From Karalla daura (lineage: Eukaryota; Chordata; Actinopteri; Chaetodontiformes; Leiognathidae): a stretch of 64,000 nucleotides of DNA. Shown here one piece after another: positions 33,339 through 44,897 of this stretch. The notes under the pieces were generated by a model, which was not told where the DNA came from, ran no database searches, and was given only the letters and a program-made list of their open reading frames with translations. The stretch is taken from assembly GCA_029224185.1 (NCBI GenBank), contig CM055206.1, forward strand, positions 9,352,183 to 9,416,182, in the 5' to 3' direction. Positions within the stretch are counted from its first letter, which is position 1, and every line of letters begins with the position of its first letter. Both the position numbers and the translations under genes were made by a program.

Positions 33339-36300
33339 TTTCCTCCTTGTGCTCCATGATTCTCAGTCCTCACCTCGCCCTTGTCCTCCCTTCACTTTAA
33401 TTCAATATAAATGGGCTCAGCTGAAATGAAATATGCACGTTCGCTCTCTTTCCCCCCGTTTCCCTCCCCTCCAGTCAACAGCTCCCGACTCCCAACCGCT
33501 TCCTCTCTCTCTCCTCGGCTTCCTCAGGTCCCTTTCATCACATCCCTCCATCCGCCCACCACGTCCTGCCTTGCTCCCTCGTCCTCTGCTGCTCCCCACC
33601 TCCCCCTCGATCCATCTCTCTTTGAACAACATCCCCCAATCAATTGATCAATTATTTCTGCCTCTTCTCCTCTCGCCCCCCCTCCCATCCCCGCTCCCCC
33701 TCCCCCACCACCACCACCACCACCACCCCCGTGTCCATGTCAGTCCTTCTCTCAGTCTCCATGATTGACAGTGCAGAGGTTTAATTAATGTGAGATACGG
33801 CGCCAAATCATTTTCCATTCTCTCTTTCTTCACTTCCATCACTCTCTCTCTCTCACTTCTCTCCCTCGGTCTCACACTTCCACCCACAATCCCCCTTTTT
33901 TCTCTTTCTCTCTGAATACACTTTTTTTTTATCATTATGCTCTGCGATTACTGACAGATCAATCGCAGGCAGGCTAATTTATGACATAAATCTGCTAATT
34001 CTCCACATTTTTCGGCGAGACACGCATTCCCATCCCTGGCGCCCTTGGAGCCGTCACTTTCTTATCTCCCTGAGTGCAGGCAAATTGCCATTACATTTAA
34101 TTTGTCATTATCTCCTTGTCTTTTGTTGCTCTCCTCCACAGCAGCTACACCTCCCGGCACCAGGACGGGGATGTGTGGCAGAGCGGCGGTGAGCACTGAG
34201 TGCTGATGTTCTGCTCCCTGTCACTCAGCGCTCCTCCACATGACTTGCTCGCTCTCCTAAATGGTATTTTCCACTCTGCTCTTTGCAAACCTAAATTTGC
34301 CCATCTCGCCTCTGCTCTTTTCTCCCCCTCAATTTCCTCCTCAGAAGGTTTTGACTGATTCAGGCCCAGACCAGAGACAGTGTAAATGTTTCGCTGGATT
34401 TTTTTTTTTCCACAATTCGACTTGTTTACGATTGACTCTCAATTTGTAGCCAGTGATTTCGAGTCATGGGTAAAAATATCTGAAATGTACTGATAAGCAG
34501 CTCGACTACACTCGGAGAGCATCTTCCTTTTCCAACATGATATCTGACTCATTAACAAGTCTTCAGAAAACTTGTGATTGCTCCTTAGCAAAACGTCTTG
34601 TCACCAAAACAATGTAGCACCACAACTCTTTCTATTTGATTGGCTGGAGTGCTATGAAAATGTGCATTTAATGGAAAAGAAGAAAAAACTAATAGGATCA
34701 ATCTGGCCACATTTAGGCAATTTTGGACACTTCCATCCATTCAGTAACTCCTGAAACACAGTCTAGACAGCCTCCACCCAATCAAATTATGTAGAAAAAC
34801 AAGGAGAAAACTCTTAGATTTGGGCCCCTTGATTAAGAAATTATACATTTCTGTCTGCTTTTTCTCCATCACAGATTCCCAGAGCCTCACAAACTGCACA
34901 GATTGCTTTTAGGAGAGACCACATTGAGGTCATAGTCATTCTTAGTCATTCTGATCTCTAGACAGTATATGAATATACAGTGTGTAAAGGATTGGGGTAA
35001 TTTCATGTTTTCGCAGCTTTTGTATATCTTCCTGTTGTCAGAATAATAAAAAAAAAGAACAAAATTACAGAACTACAAAAATACAAGGTGATCAAAGCAG
35101 GACGAGTCGGCAAAAGATTAGGAGGAGTTGTACAATCACGTCTAGCTTTTCTCAGCAAGTTTTCTAATTTGTGAACACATCAGTAGAGTTTCAAAGTCTC
35201 GCACATAGGAAACATATCACCGTCTGAAAGTACTGAATAACTGCACTTCCTGTCAGGTAATGTGATGGTTTGACAACCAGGAAATAAAGCTAACTTAAAG
35301 AGTCTCTATATGCAGCCTCAGACACATCATGATGCTGAGACATATCAAAGCTCCACAGTTAGACTAAAGCTGATGCTCACCTCAAAACTACAACCACTGA
35401 TCTGTCACAGGTAAAGAGCCGGAACTGTGACGGAGCAATAGGAGCGATTTTTCAAGCATGAAATAATGACAAAAATATCTGAGTCGCTTGACACTGATGG
35501 AGAAATCATCAACTCATAGCTTTGCTGAGTGCTCTAGTACCCAAATCCTATGACCTGACCTGAGTAGAAACCACACAGAAACATCCAGGAGATAGCTCAA
35601 AGAAACAGTACCAAGTACCAAAAAGTACTCGGTAGATGATTTGATGAACCACCTCTAGAGTAGTGAAACTGTCCGGAAGATTTTTTCTTCTTCCTTAATA
35701 ATTCATGTTGTTTCAAGCCCATACTGCCCTTAAATTGGTTATAATATAATCAGAAATATACTTGAACAACATACTTGTAGGGTTCATTTCATGGGGTCAT
35801 GTGACTTTACAGCTGCAGCTTTTGGTCAAAACAAAATGGCGACCACCAGAGCGGTCAGCACATGGTCCAGGAGGCCCACATGCTAACTGTGTCTACATGC
35901 TAATAAACTTTAGATGAATGGTGACTATGTTGTTTATTTAATCTGACTCCTACTCATGTAATTATTTGTATATTAACAAAGAGAGGACAACAGTCACGAA
36001 ATGAAGCCTTTATTGACATCTGTGTGATCCGGAGCCGCTTCCAGCAGAATCATCGTCTCTGTCGGGCAAAGTCCTCAGTTCACCTCTAGTCCTGTAGCTG
36101 CTGCTGTTTCCTCGTTGGATGCTGATGAGTCAGAACCTTTTTTTTTAAGGCCACTGGAGCAGTCAGGTCCTTGCCTGACCTAAAGAGGAAGCTCAGTAAT
36201 CTGCCTGTGGAAAAAAAGAAAAAGCACACTGAAAGTAATTATTTGGGAAATATGGTGTGAAACAGCAGTAGTACAACCACAGTCAACAGGTTAACCCCCA

Positions 36301-36487
36301 AGGCTGAACTATAATTCAGTTCCTGTAGCGGCGGCTCAGAGTCGGAGACCTCCATAACACCGTGACTCAGGAGCATCAATCCTCCATAACCCCCGAGGGA
36401 TGCACAGACAGCGGCCGGGCTGCAGGTATTCACAGCCACTGAGGCTTTACCATCGACGGCTGAGTGCCTGTGTGTATCTGTGTGTGT

Positions 36488-36496
36488 GTGAGAGAG

Positions 36497-36545
<49 letters not shown>

Positions 36546-36558
36546 GAGGGAGAGAGGT
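36488..36558. repeat. (GA)n microsatellite
   Basis: About 70 bp GA array with GC interruptions, preceded by a short GT tract. Confidence 0.88.
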
Positions 36559-36888
36559 AGGCTGCAGGTAAAATGCTACACATCTTACATAAGGCTGGAG
36601 GCAGTAAATCTCATTAACTAAGCCCCGGCAGGTACGGCGACGGATGAGCGACGCGCCGCACAACTTCCCGCGCTAAAAAGGCCGAGGCGTTGCCATGACA
36701 ACTGGCAGGAAAACAAAACAAGACAAAGAGAGGACAGGGGGGGAAGAAGTCAGAGCCGCTATCTCCAAGCCTTGCATAAATTGACACAGAGGCACGGCAG
36801 AGTAGCAGGAGGCGTTCATTTACAGTCGAGATAAAGGGAAAATGATCACGTTGGTTTTCTGTTTGCAATCACAACCGTCCTCGGCCTC

Positions 36889-36890
<2 letters not shown>

Positions 36891-36926
<36 letters not shown>

Positions 36927-36929
36927 CAC
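36891..36929. repeat. (CA)n microsatellite
   Basis: CA array with one CG interruption. Confidence 0.85.
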
Positions 36930-38064
36930 AGTGAGAGCACAGTGACAGCTTGGTGCAGCTTATTGGAGCACATTTACATGAATGTTGATCAGGAATAACA
37001 CGTGACACGTTTTGCTCTGCTGTGAAAGAGCATGTCCGACCCCGGAGAGGCAGAGGTCCTCGAGGGGCGCGTCTCTCGCTCCATCTCATTGTCGTCTCCG
37101 TGCTCGGTGTTTCCCACCGGGCCTCGTGGGTGTCTCTCGTAACGTCTGCACCCCGGCGATGTGAAGTGTCCCTCTCTCTCTCTCCCTGAGAGCCGCTTCC
37201 TGCCAACAGTCCGGGCTAATTACAAGATAAGGCAGAGAGCGAGCAGCCTCTTTCTGATCTGGTAATGACCGAGCACGAGGGAGGAAAAGGTAATCGCTTA
37301 TGAGCGGACAGGTCGAGCTGTGCACGGCCCGACCCGATCTCACAACGAGTGAGCAAAGCCGGATCTGAACTCAGGACGTAAACCGAGCTGCAGACAAAGC
37401 CCCGGGAGAGGCTGCTGATGAAAACGCATCATATCAAGTTGAGAGCTGTAAATTAATTAGGCCGAGTCCATTTAGAAAACAGATTAGGGTTTTGAATTCA
37501 AAAAAACGACTGATACACAGATAAGCGTTTAGGATATGGCCCGGAGCTAATTATTAGTTAATTATTCATCTGCCACATGCTTCTCCGGGGCTTTCTTTTT
37601 TTTACAGAAGCAGTTCAAAGAAAATAACACAGCATTAACACAACACTGTCGCCTCAAAGCCTCAAATAAGGAGCTCCTGTCTTCACCCTATATGTGTATT
37701 AACCCATGACACCCCTCAGGTACATAGCATCACCTGCTCTGGCCGGATGTGATGCACTGAGTGCAAATTGGCCTCGCTATGGGAATCCTTCTGCGTCTGC
37801 TTGAAAGCGAGTGTTTTATTTTTTAATTTTGTGACATTTCTCAGACCGTTAAACAGCTTATTTACAAAACGCTGATGGAAATTGTAGCGTAACAAAGTGC
37901 ATTAGTGGTTTTTAGAGGCCGTATGTCACGCAGGCCGACAAAGACGGGATGAAAAAGACTTATGGAAGATGAGTATTTACGACAAGGACGTTTCTCCACG
38001 CTTGTTTACTCGTTGCCGTTTGTTTCGTGCAAATTAGATGGCCTCGCTGCCATGAGAAAGAGAC

Positions 38065-38068
<4 letters not shown>

Positions 38069-38108
<40 letters not shown>
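38069..38108. repeat. (GA)n microsatellite
   Basis: Uninterrupted GA array of about 40 bp. Confidence 0.88.
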
Positions 38109-38111
<3 letters not shown>

Positions 38112-39069
38112 TTTTATCGCACTGTACAATCAATGAAACACAGGATCTGTTCCCACAGCATGTGCAGCGCACACAGACAGCCACCCACCCACACATCAGA
38201 CCACACAAACCACACACACACACGCGCATACACATAGACTGCTGCACTTATCAAAGTGGAGGCTGCCTCACAACCAGACCAGCAGACAGACAGAAAGACG
38301 AGGCAGATTTTTCCCGATTCTAAACGTTGGCAACAGAAACACGAACAAAGCGAGGCGGCTGACATCAGAATTTAACGGGATTGCAAAAAACAAGAAAAAA
38401 AAACGAGGGAAGACCGGGAGCTTGAGGTGAACCCTGAGATGAAACCCTCCATCGATATCCTGGATCCTTCAGCCAACACCACGCTGAGACTGCAGCTTCC
38501 GCCCTGACTCTGCCAGATTACTCAGAAGTCATGCAGTAAATAACGGAGACACACGATCCTGCTGCGTGCTCGCATCCGCTCCCTGCATGCCTGCGAACAT
38601 CCATGAGCGCTTTGGCACAAGCAGAGCTCATGAGAAAATGGGAGATAATGAGGGCGGATGGAGGGGCTTAGCCTGGCAAGAACCTCTGGTGCCGCAAACC
38701 ACTCAAAAACAAAACTTTGTTATATTTTTTTCCTTTCCACCCCATTTCCAGCAAAACGATCCCAAAATTCCTCCCAGGAATAGGAAAACTAATCGGCTCT
38801 GGAGGAAGCATTTACTTATGTTGTGCTCAGAGGAGAAACCAGAGATTCACTTCCTTCTTCCACAAAAGATAGTCATAAGTCATGTTTAATAAATCATCAA
38901 CAGTGGCACAGTTTGTATTTTCTTCTTCCTCTACTGATATCATGAACTCAGATGTAATTCAATACAGTTTGAGCCATATATATCTCATCAACCTAAAAGC
39001 TAGAGAGTCTGTCGAGACATCAAAGATGCCTCTGTTCACAAGCCTCCGCAAATGGATCAATAAGAGTGG

Positions 39070-39124
39070 ACACACACACACACATGCACGCACACACACA
39101 CACACACACACATGCACACACACA
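39070..39124. repeat. (CA)n microsatellite
   Basis: CA array with ATG interruptions. Confidence 0.85.
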
Positions 39125-40097
39125 GGCAGGATGGTGTGTCTGAATTCTCCAAATATAGCTCCATCTGCCCCAGTCAATCAGGAAACAGGCACTCAGGCAC
39201 GTAAACACACAGAAGGGCCTTTAAACGCGCATACACCCCCTCGACAAAAATAAGCCCATTATCCCCTAATCAATCAGAGAAACAACTAAGCTAATCAATC
39301 CCATTGACGCTGATGACCGCATCACTCATTTAGCCGTGGCACCTCAAAATCCCTCCCGCTGGGACCGCGAGACGAGAGCGCCGCCATCTTTAAATCAGTC
39401 TCGAAAACGAGGGCGAGCGACTGAGACACTTCACGCTTCCCCGATAAAGAGATTGTGACGTTAATCAAGGATGCTAATGTGCAAAAAAAAAGAAAAAAAC
39501 TGCAGAAACACTCCGCTTACAGCTGTGTTGACGCACTTGGCTTCAGGTTAGAGCTGCACAAATCAATAGTATTTGACCGTCACGGAGCCGAAACCGAGTG
39601 CGTGGGCCGTACAACTGGGGTCGCTCAGTGTTTACCCTCTGCGCTTCCTCTCAGCTCGGAGCAGCTTCGCCGTCTCTGTCCGTTCGGATTCACTCTCGCT
39701 GGCCTCGCGTCGCAGCATTGTTGACACTTTTGTCTGCACTCGTTCATCCACATCTCAGACTCTCAGCCGATTACCCCGGCACGGCATTAATCAGCTCGAG
39801 AGCATCATTTGATGGTAGCGCTCAGCCGGGCCATAGACGGGAATAATCATGCATTTGTTTGTCACGTATTGTAGGAGGTTTGCAAAAGTACACAGTCGTA
39901 TCAGGTCAGGGCTCAGAATGGATCGATACAGAAAGCTCAGGTTCCAGTATCAGGAGTGGAAGAGTTGGAACAATGAAGGAAGGAGGCCAAAGCAGAGCGA
40001 CAAAGAGCTGAGATGATTCAATGTTAGTATGAAGTTAAAGTTAGACACACACAGGTTTGCGTGTGAGTGATACATTTACATACATGCATACATATAA

Positions 40098-40121
40098 ATA
40101 TATATATATATATATATATAC
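40098..40121. repeat. (TA)n microsatellite
   Basis: Alternating TA run within an AT-rich patch. Confidence 0.85.
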
Positions 40122-41922
40122 AAATATACATTTACATAACATATTTGCACTGCCCCCTTGTGGCCACAGTGGTACTGCGGGCTTCATGTGGCACAGCTGC
40201 TTTAAAACTGTTCACTTTAACGATGTCATCATCCACGCGTTATAAGTCATAGGTTAATCTTCTTAGCAATAAAGACATGCGCGTCCCCCAGGCTTTTGGT
40301 TGTAAAACGTAAGATGTCTCCTCTCATTTTGTCAAAGACGCGGTGCAGGGCTGACGCCGTCAGCCGCCAGCTTTAAAGTAATCAATATTGCCACTGATCA
40401 AAAGGGTTGTGAGTGTCTGCTGGGGGACAGACAAAAGGGAAACAACAGAGCAGGAAAGAGAGAGAGAGAGAGAGACGAGGGGGAACAGCTGGAACATGTG
40501 AGAATAAAGTTTGATGACCAGAACCAGAACAAACACAACACAGAAAGCAGGGGATATGTTCGAGAGCATTAAACTCTCTGAGGACAATGAAACCTGCAGC
40601 AATTCACAAACACTGTGCTCTATCTATGCTCTATCACACACACACACACACTCATGGCAGGCGGGGGTACTGTAGCTAATCTTCTTAGCAATCACAAGGT
40701 TCAAATGTTGAAACAGAGCAAAGTTCACATCGTCAGCAACAACACAGGGTTTTTCTACCAGTGAGAGGGAGAGAGTCCTGACAGGTTTCTACAAGAGACA
40801 CGAGAGAGACTGAGACACAAAGGTTTACCACGTTTTTCCCTCTCTGTGGAGCTGTGGATTATCTCACCGAGCTCTGCAGAGGAGCCTCGTGTGACACATA
40901 CTCTCACACACACATGGTCTGAATGTATAAATCTATCTTTTTAAGTGTTTGAAGCGGCGTGTGCGTGTTGGTCAGAGCGTCACCTTTGACCTCCGCTCAG
41001 ATCCTGGCATCTGAAGACATCGCTGAGGACAACCGTCAGGACGAGTGCAGCATGCGTCAGCTCGCTGATCGTTTCTGACAGCGAGTCGTCTCCACCTGCT
41101 TCCAGTCAAAGCAGCCATTTTGGCTGAGCCTGAAAACTGTAAGTGGATTTTATTTTTATTTTTTGGACTTCACAGTCTTATCTGTGTCCAAGAAACTGCA
41201 CAGGTACAAGATCTGACAGCCTCCCTGACTCCACTACACGCAGGTGGTGACACACGACACAGTCATTCACAAAACCTTAAGGCCAACATGAAATCTGACC
41301 TGCAATACGAAGTAGCTCTTAAGTTGTTAAGTTGTCTTGACTATAATGATAAACTGTGAAATGCTTGTTTTGACAACATATTTCCACATACTGCCCCAAA
41401 AAAACATATGAATTAGCATTTCCGAGGAGTTAAAAACAATCTGATGACATTTTGCTTATCGTATCATCTTACGCAATGATGATGATGATGTCTTGATTTT
41501 ATTGCACTCGCAAACATATTAATCCCTTCTCAGTTTGAATAGAAAGTTACTCTTTGGGTTTCTCTTTTTCTTTATAAAACTGTTGAAATGATTGAATTAG
41601 TTGAGTTTGTTGAAATACTATACTTATATTAAAGTACTGTAACAATAATAATGATAATAATAGCATTTCATTGTATCTTACAAATCCATTGTTTTGCACT
41701 GAGGTAGATCAACGTGTTTTTTCAACTACTACATCACATGCTACTACAAAACCACCGGCCCGCTAGATTTCAGGCTGGTTTTAATCTCGCAGCCTGGCTG
41801 TCTTTTACAACCTCACATCCCTGCATTAAAGCTTCGCCGAAGTGCTATCTAATGATACCTCATTATCATATTATCACATCATATTAATCCCTTCCCTCTT
41901 TCCTCTGCTCTCCTCTCCTCAG

Positions 41923-42118
41923 CTCTGCAGCTGCAGCATGGAGGTGCTGAGTGGCCCCTGGGCCGATCTGGCCCTGCTGCTCAGACAGACCGTGGCACAG
42001 GCGGACGGGCAGACGGACGGCTTTCTTCCTCTCTGGCTGTTCGCCCTGCTGCTCTTCTTGTCTGTGTGTCTGCTGCTGCTGCAACTGATTATCTTCCTCA
42101 GCTGGAAACTCCGACAGG
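41923..42118 (+). CDS. smlr1: smlr1-like exon with start codon and transmembrane helix
   Basis: A strong pyrimidine tract and acceptor (TCTCCTCTCCTCAG) lie 15 nt before the ATG, so an upstream non-coding exon is expected. The exon is rich in CTG Leu codons. Confidence 0.7.
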
Positions 42119-42221
42119 GTAGGAGAGCAACATTAACTTTTCATGTGCGGCCCATGTCCAGACCTCTTGCTATGTTATATTTACCATGCTGCTGTGTAGT
42201 TAAATGGATACTGCAGGGAGA

Positions 42222-42269
<48 letters not shown>

Positions 42270-43874
42270 GACACACACTATAAATAACTAGAATCGTCAC
42301 CACGTCGTCAGGACTGTTGGAGGATTTTACCGTGGATTTTACTACATGTTGCAGTCATTAAGAGTTACCACAACAAACCATTTCGCCCTGGTTAAGACAG
42401 TCATTCAATATCAGCCTAATAGATATAAAAAAAAGAGAAACACCATCCATGTTCTGCAGGCACATACAGCCCATTTGTGTTTATATTGTCTTTTAAACAA
42501 TGCCGAGAGGTTAATTCTGTCCATAAACAGACAAAGAAAATGTCAAGAGGCCCCGGGGCTAAGCTGCACTCCAAATGTTCCACAAAAAAAATGACAGTTT
42601 TAGGGTGAAACTGAATTTGACTGTGAAGATAGCGATCACTAAGACGATTAGCTCCACTGTCCTGGTTTGTGCATGCGCCTTTACTTGAAAGAGCGGGAGA
42701 GGGATGCAGTGTGTTTCAACAAAGGCTCGCTGCAGGGTTTTATGTTTGTATATTCTGTGTGTGTGTGTGTGTGTGTGGTTTTGTTATGAAAGATGAACCT
42801 GAGTCAATTCAAAGGCCACTGATCTCACTAAATGACCAAATTAATCCAATACTGAAGAAGAATTAGCAATCATCTCCTCTTGAACAGACATCCATTAGCT
42901 CCCCTGTTATGTTACCTAGCCTAAATGGAGCGCAAGCTACATATTTCTTTTATGTTTAATTAGCCTATTCTTCAGGAACTTGCTTTAATGGATGTACACC
43001 TCTGTAGGAATAAGTGGGCTCAAATGTAGCAGGCATTCAAGAACAGTGTGCGTCTCCTGCTTTTAACTCTGATACCAATTATATCATATAGTGCTCGGTG
43101 TGTTTACAATTAAAATGCATTTGCTCCACGGTTTGCTCCTGCCACTGAAATTACAGAAACTACCTTTAATTTACAGCTGAGTATTTACTGACTTTCTCAG
43201 AAACGCGCTTCTCTGTGGTGATCAAATCACAAACTTCAGCAGAGAAGTTGCAGTAATTGTGTATCCACACACACAACTGTAGCTAGTTATAAAACGCTTA
43301 AGTTGGTGCTTGAAACAAAACAAAACAAAATCTCCCATTAACAATGACAGGTTAGTAAGCAACGGCAAGCAAATTACAGACTCACTGTAAGCTAACTGTA
43401 CTCTAAAGCTAAGCTAGCAGGCTCAGACTGTATGTTTAACCCGATGCTGTATTTCAAAAGGTTAAAGAGGTTAGCTGTTGCTCATCCTTGTAGCTTTCAC
43501 TGAGCATGTATCACTGTCAATTTACTACTGTAGTATCAGATTTTCTCACTGTTAAACTAAAAGCAACGACAGACCCAAAAAGTCGACCGTCTATGAGCAG
43601 TATGTGTTACTGTGCCGCTTCCCCGAGGGAGTCATCCCAAAGGGATCAATAAAGATAACTCTAACGCTAGTTGTCAGCTTCACCTAAACTGTTTAACATT
43701 TGTGAGGTGTTGTTTGTTGTATGACAGTGTGAGTTGAGTTTTATGACCGGTTTCAAGACGATATGTGTGTCATCCGCAGCTGAGGCGAGTCTGTCCCGGG
43801 TTCAACAAGCCAGAGGCGCCATCTACAGGCCCGGGCTGGGAGCGACACACCTGAGGAGGAGAAGTGTTGGCTAG
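41938..43874 (+). CDS. smlr1: small leucine-rich single-pass membrane protein, SMLR1-like (2 coding exons, 91 aa)
   Basis: Exon 41923-42118 (ATG at 41938) ends at donor GTAGGA. Exon 43780-43874 follows acceptor CATCCGCAG and ends in TAG. The split codon joins in frame to give 91 aa. Residues 1-28 are polar, residues 29-54 (FLPLWLFALLLFLSVCLLLL...) form one strong transmembrane helix, then WKLRQ and a basic C-terminal tail with ARGAIYRPG. Orientation by the positive-inside rule would put the C-terminus in the cytoplasm. Identity is inferred mainly from place: human SMLR1 is a protein of about 107 aa with one Leu-rich membrane helix, lying between TMEM200A and EPB41L2 on the strand seen here. 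Sequence similarity alone would not prove it. Function is unknown. The intron 42119-43779 holds a (CT)n repeat and a LINE-type tail. Confidence 0.72.
42226..42267. repeat. (CT)n microsatellite in smlr1-like intron
   Basis: CT array of about 42 bp close downstream of the donor. Confidence 0.85.
43610..43665 (+). mobile_element. LINE-type 3' tail fragment in intron
   Basis: The stretch CTTCCCCGAGGGAGTCATCC then AAAGGGATCAATAAAGATAA is characteristic of 3' ends of fish CR1/L2-like elements. It is a short truncated fragment. Confidence 0.4.
43780..43874 (+). CDS. smlr1: smlr1-like terminal coding exon
   Basis: Encodes AEASLSRVQQARGAIYRPGL and a short Arg-rich end, then TAG at 43872-43874. The exact codon fit across the 1.66 kb intron supports a real gene. 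Confidence 0.65.
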
Positions 43875-44330
43875 CTCTGCTCTGACTCATCTGACAGGAC
43901 ACACAGGATGTTCACCCCAGGGGCCTCAGGGGAGAGTGACTGGTTGTCTTCAGGACATGGCAACATGGCGGATCAAAGAAGATCCCGATTCTGAGACATT
44001 TCTCAGGGACATTGATAAGTCACCGTCAGAGAATGGTTTGTTCAATGCACAGCTACAAAACACTGAGACAAACCGGCAAGTGGTCACTTTCTCTGGACAC
44101 ATCTTTTGAGATGACATTTATTTAATGAGAAAGCCTTAAACTGATATTGTACCCACGCATCGTCTTATGGACTGACAGTTGAACACCTTGTCTTACTGTC
44201 CTACACAAACGATCTCAGATTTTGGACTTATTGAGGGTTGAGCCTACAGTGCATCAAAATGTTTGACTGTAAACAGTATTTTAAATGTATACTTTTTTCA
44301 AAAAAACAAATAAATTTTAGTAGATGATCA
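43875..44330 (+). other. smlr1: smlr1-like 3'UTR
   Basis: No coding. It ends near the poly(A) signal AATAAA at 44309-44314. Confidence 0.5.
44309..44314 (+). terminator. smlr1: candidate poly(A) signal of smlr1-like gene
   Basis: AATAAA about 435 nt after the stop codon, followed by a moderately T/G-rich stretch. Confidence 0.45.
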
Positions 44331-44880
44331 CTCGTGTGAACGTTTGCAAAATTGGCATTTTAAAAGGCTTTTTTTTCCCACTTATGGAGCCATCACCTCA
44401 GCTAGCTCATTGAGATAGAGGATGGTTCTTGTTGTTGTTGCTCTCAGCTTGTGCAACATTTTCATATGAGGAATCTGCCCATTTCATATTAAACATGTGT
44501 CAGCATGCATGCTGTAAATGCATGTCTGCACGTGTGTCATGATCCATTCTGCACGAATGCACATTGGACCAACAGAGGAAATAAGAAAAGGCATGTTATT
44601 ATGCAACGCAAAATATGAATGATCCACGAAATTATGTTTTATACATAATTTTTTACAGCTGTATGTGTTTATTTTTACATATCAGCCTTATAATCTTCAG
44701 GTGAGATTTGTCAGCCAGGGCACCCTCCTCTCACCTTTCCTCAGTGGTGCAGCAGCTACAATGGTACCGGATCGCCTGGACTGAGAGGTTAAAGAGCTCT
44801 GAGCCTCTCATGCTTTCAGGTACCCCTGCAACGTGCGAGACTGGAGCAAAACAAGAAGCATACGACGGCAGACTTCAGAG
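44331..44880. other. intergenic between convergent genes
   Basis: About 550 bp separate the predicted 3' ends of the smlr1-like gene and epb41l2. No coding feature was seen. Confidence 0.5.
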
Positions 44881-44891
44881 TATAACAATCC

Positions 44892-44897
44892 TTTATT
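44892..44897 (-). terminator. epb41l2: candidate poly(A) signal of epb41l2
   Basis: TTTATT on the plus strand reads AATAAA on the minus strand. It is the best-placed signal found downstream of the stop in this stretch. Confidence 0.45.

Larger units (their letters stand above)
31301..41922. other. intergenic upstream of smlr1-like gene
   Basis: No coding gene is recognised. Blocks 32810-33010 and 33940-34140 are non-repetitive and rich in TAAT/ATTA cores and may be regulatory. The sequence CGGGGATAAATAAAGTACTATCTTATC near 31877-31912 looks like the 3' tail of a LINE. Large microsatellites are listed separately. Non-coding 5' exons of the smlr1-like gene may lie near the right end but cannot be placed. 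Confidence 0.45.
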
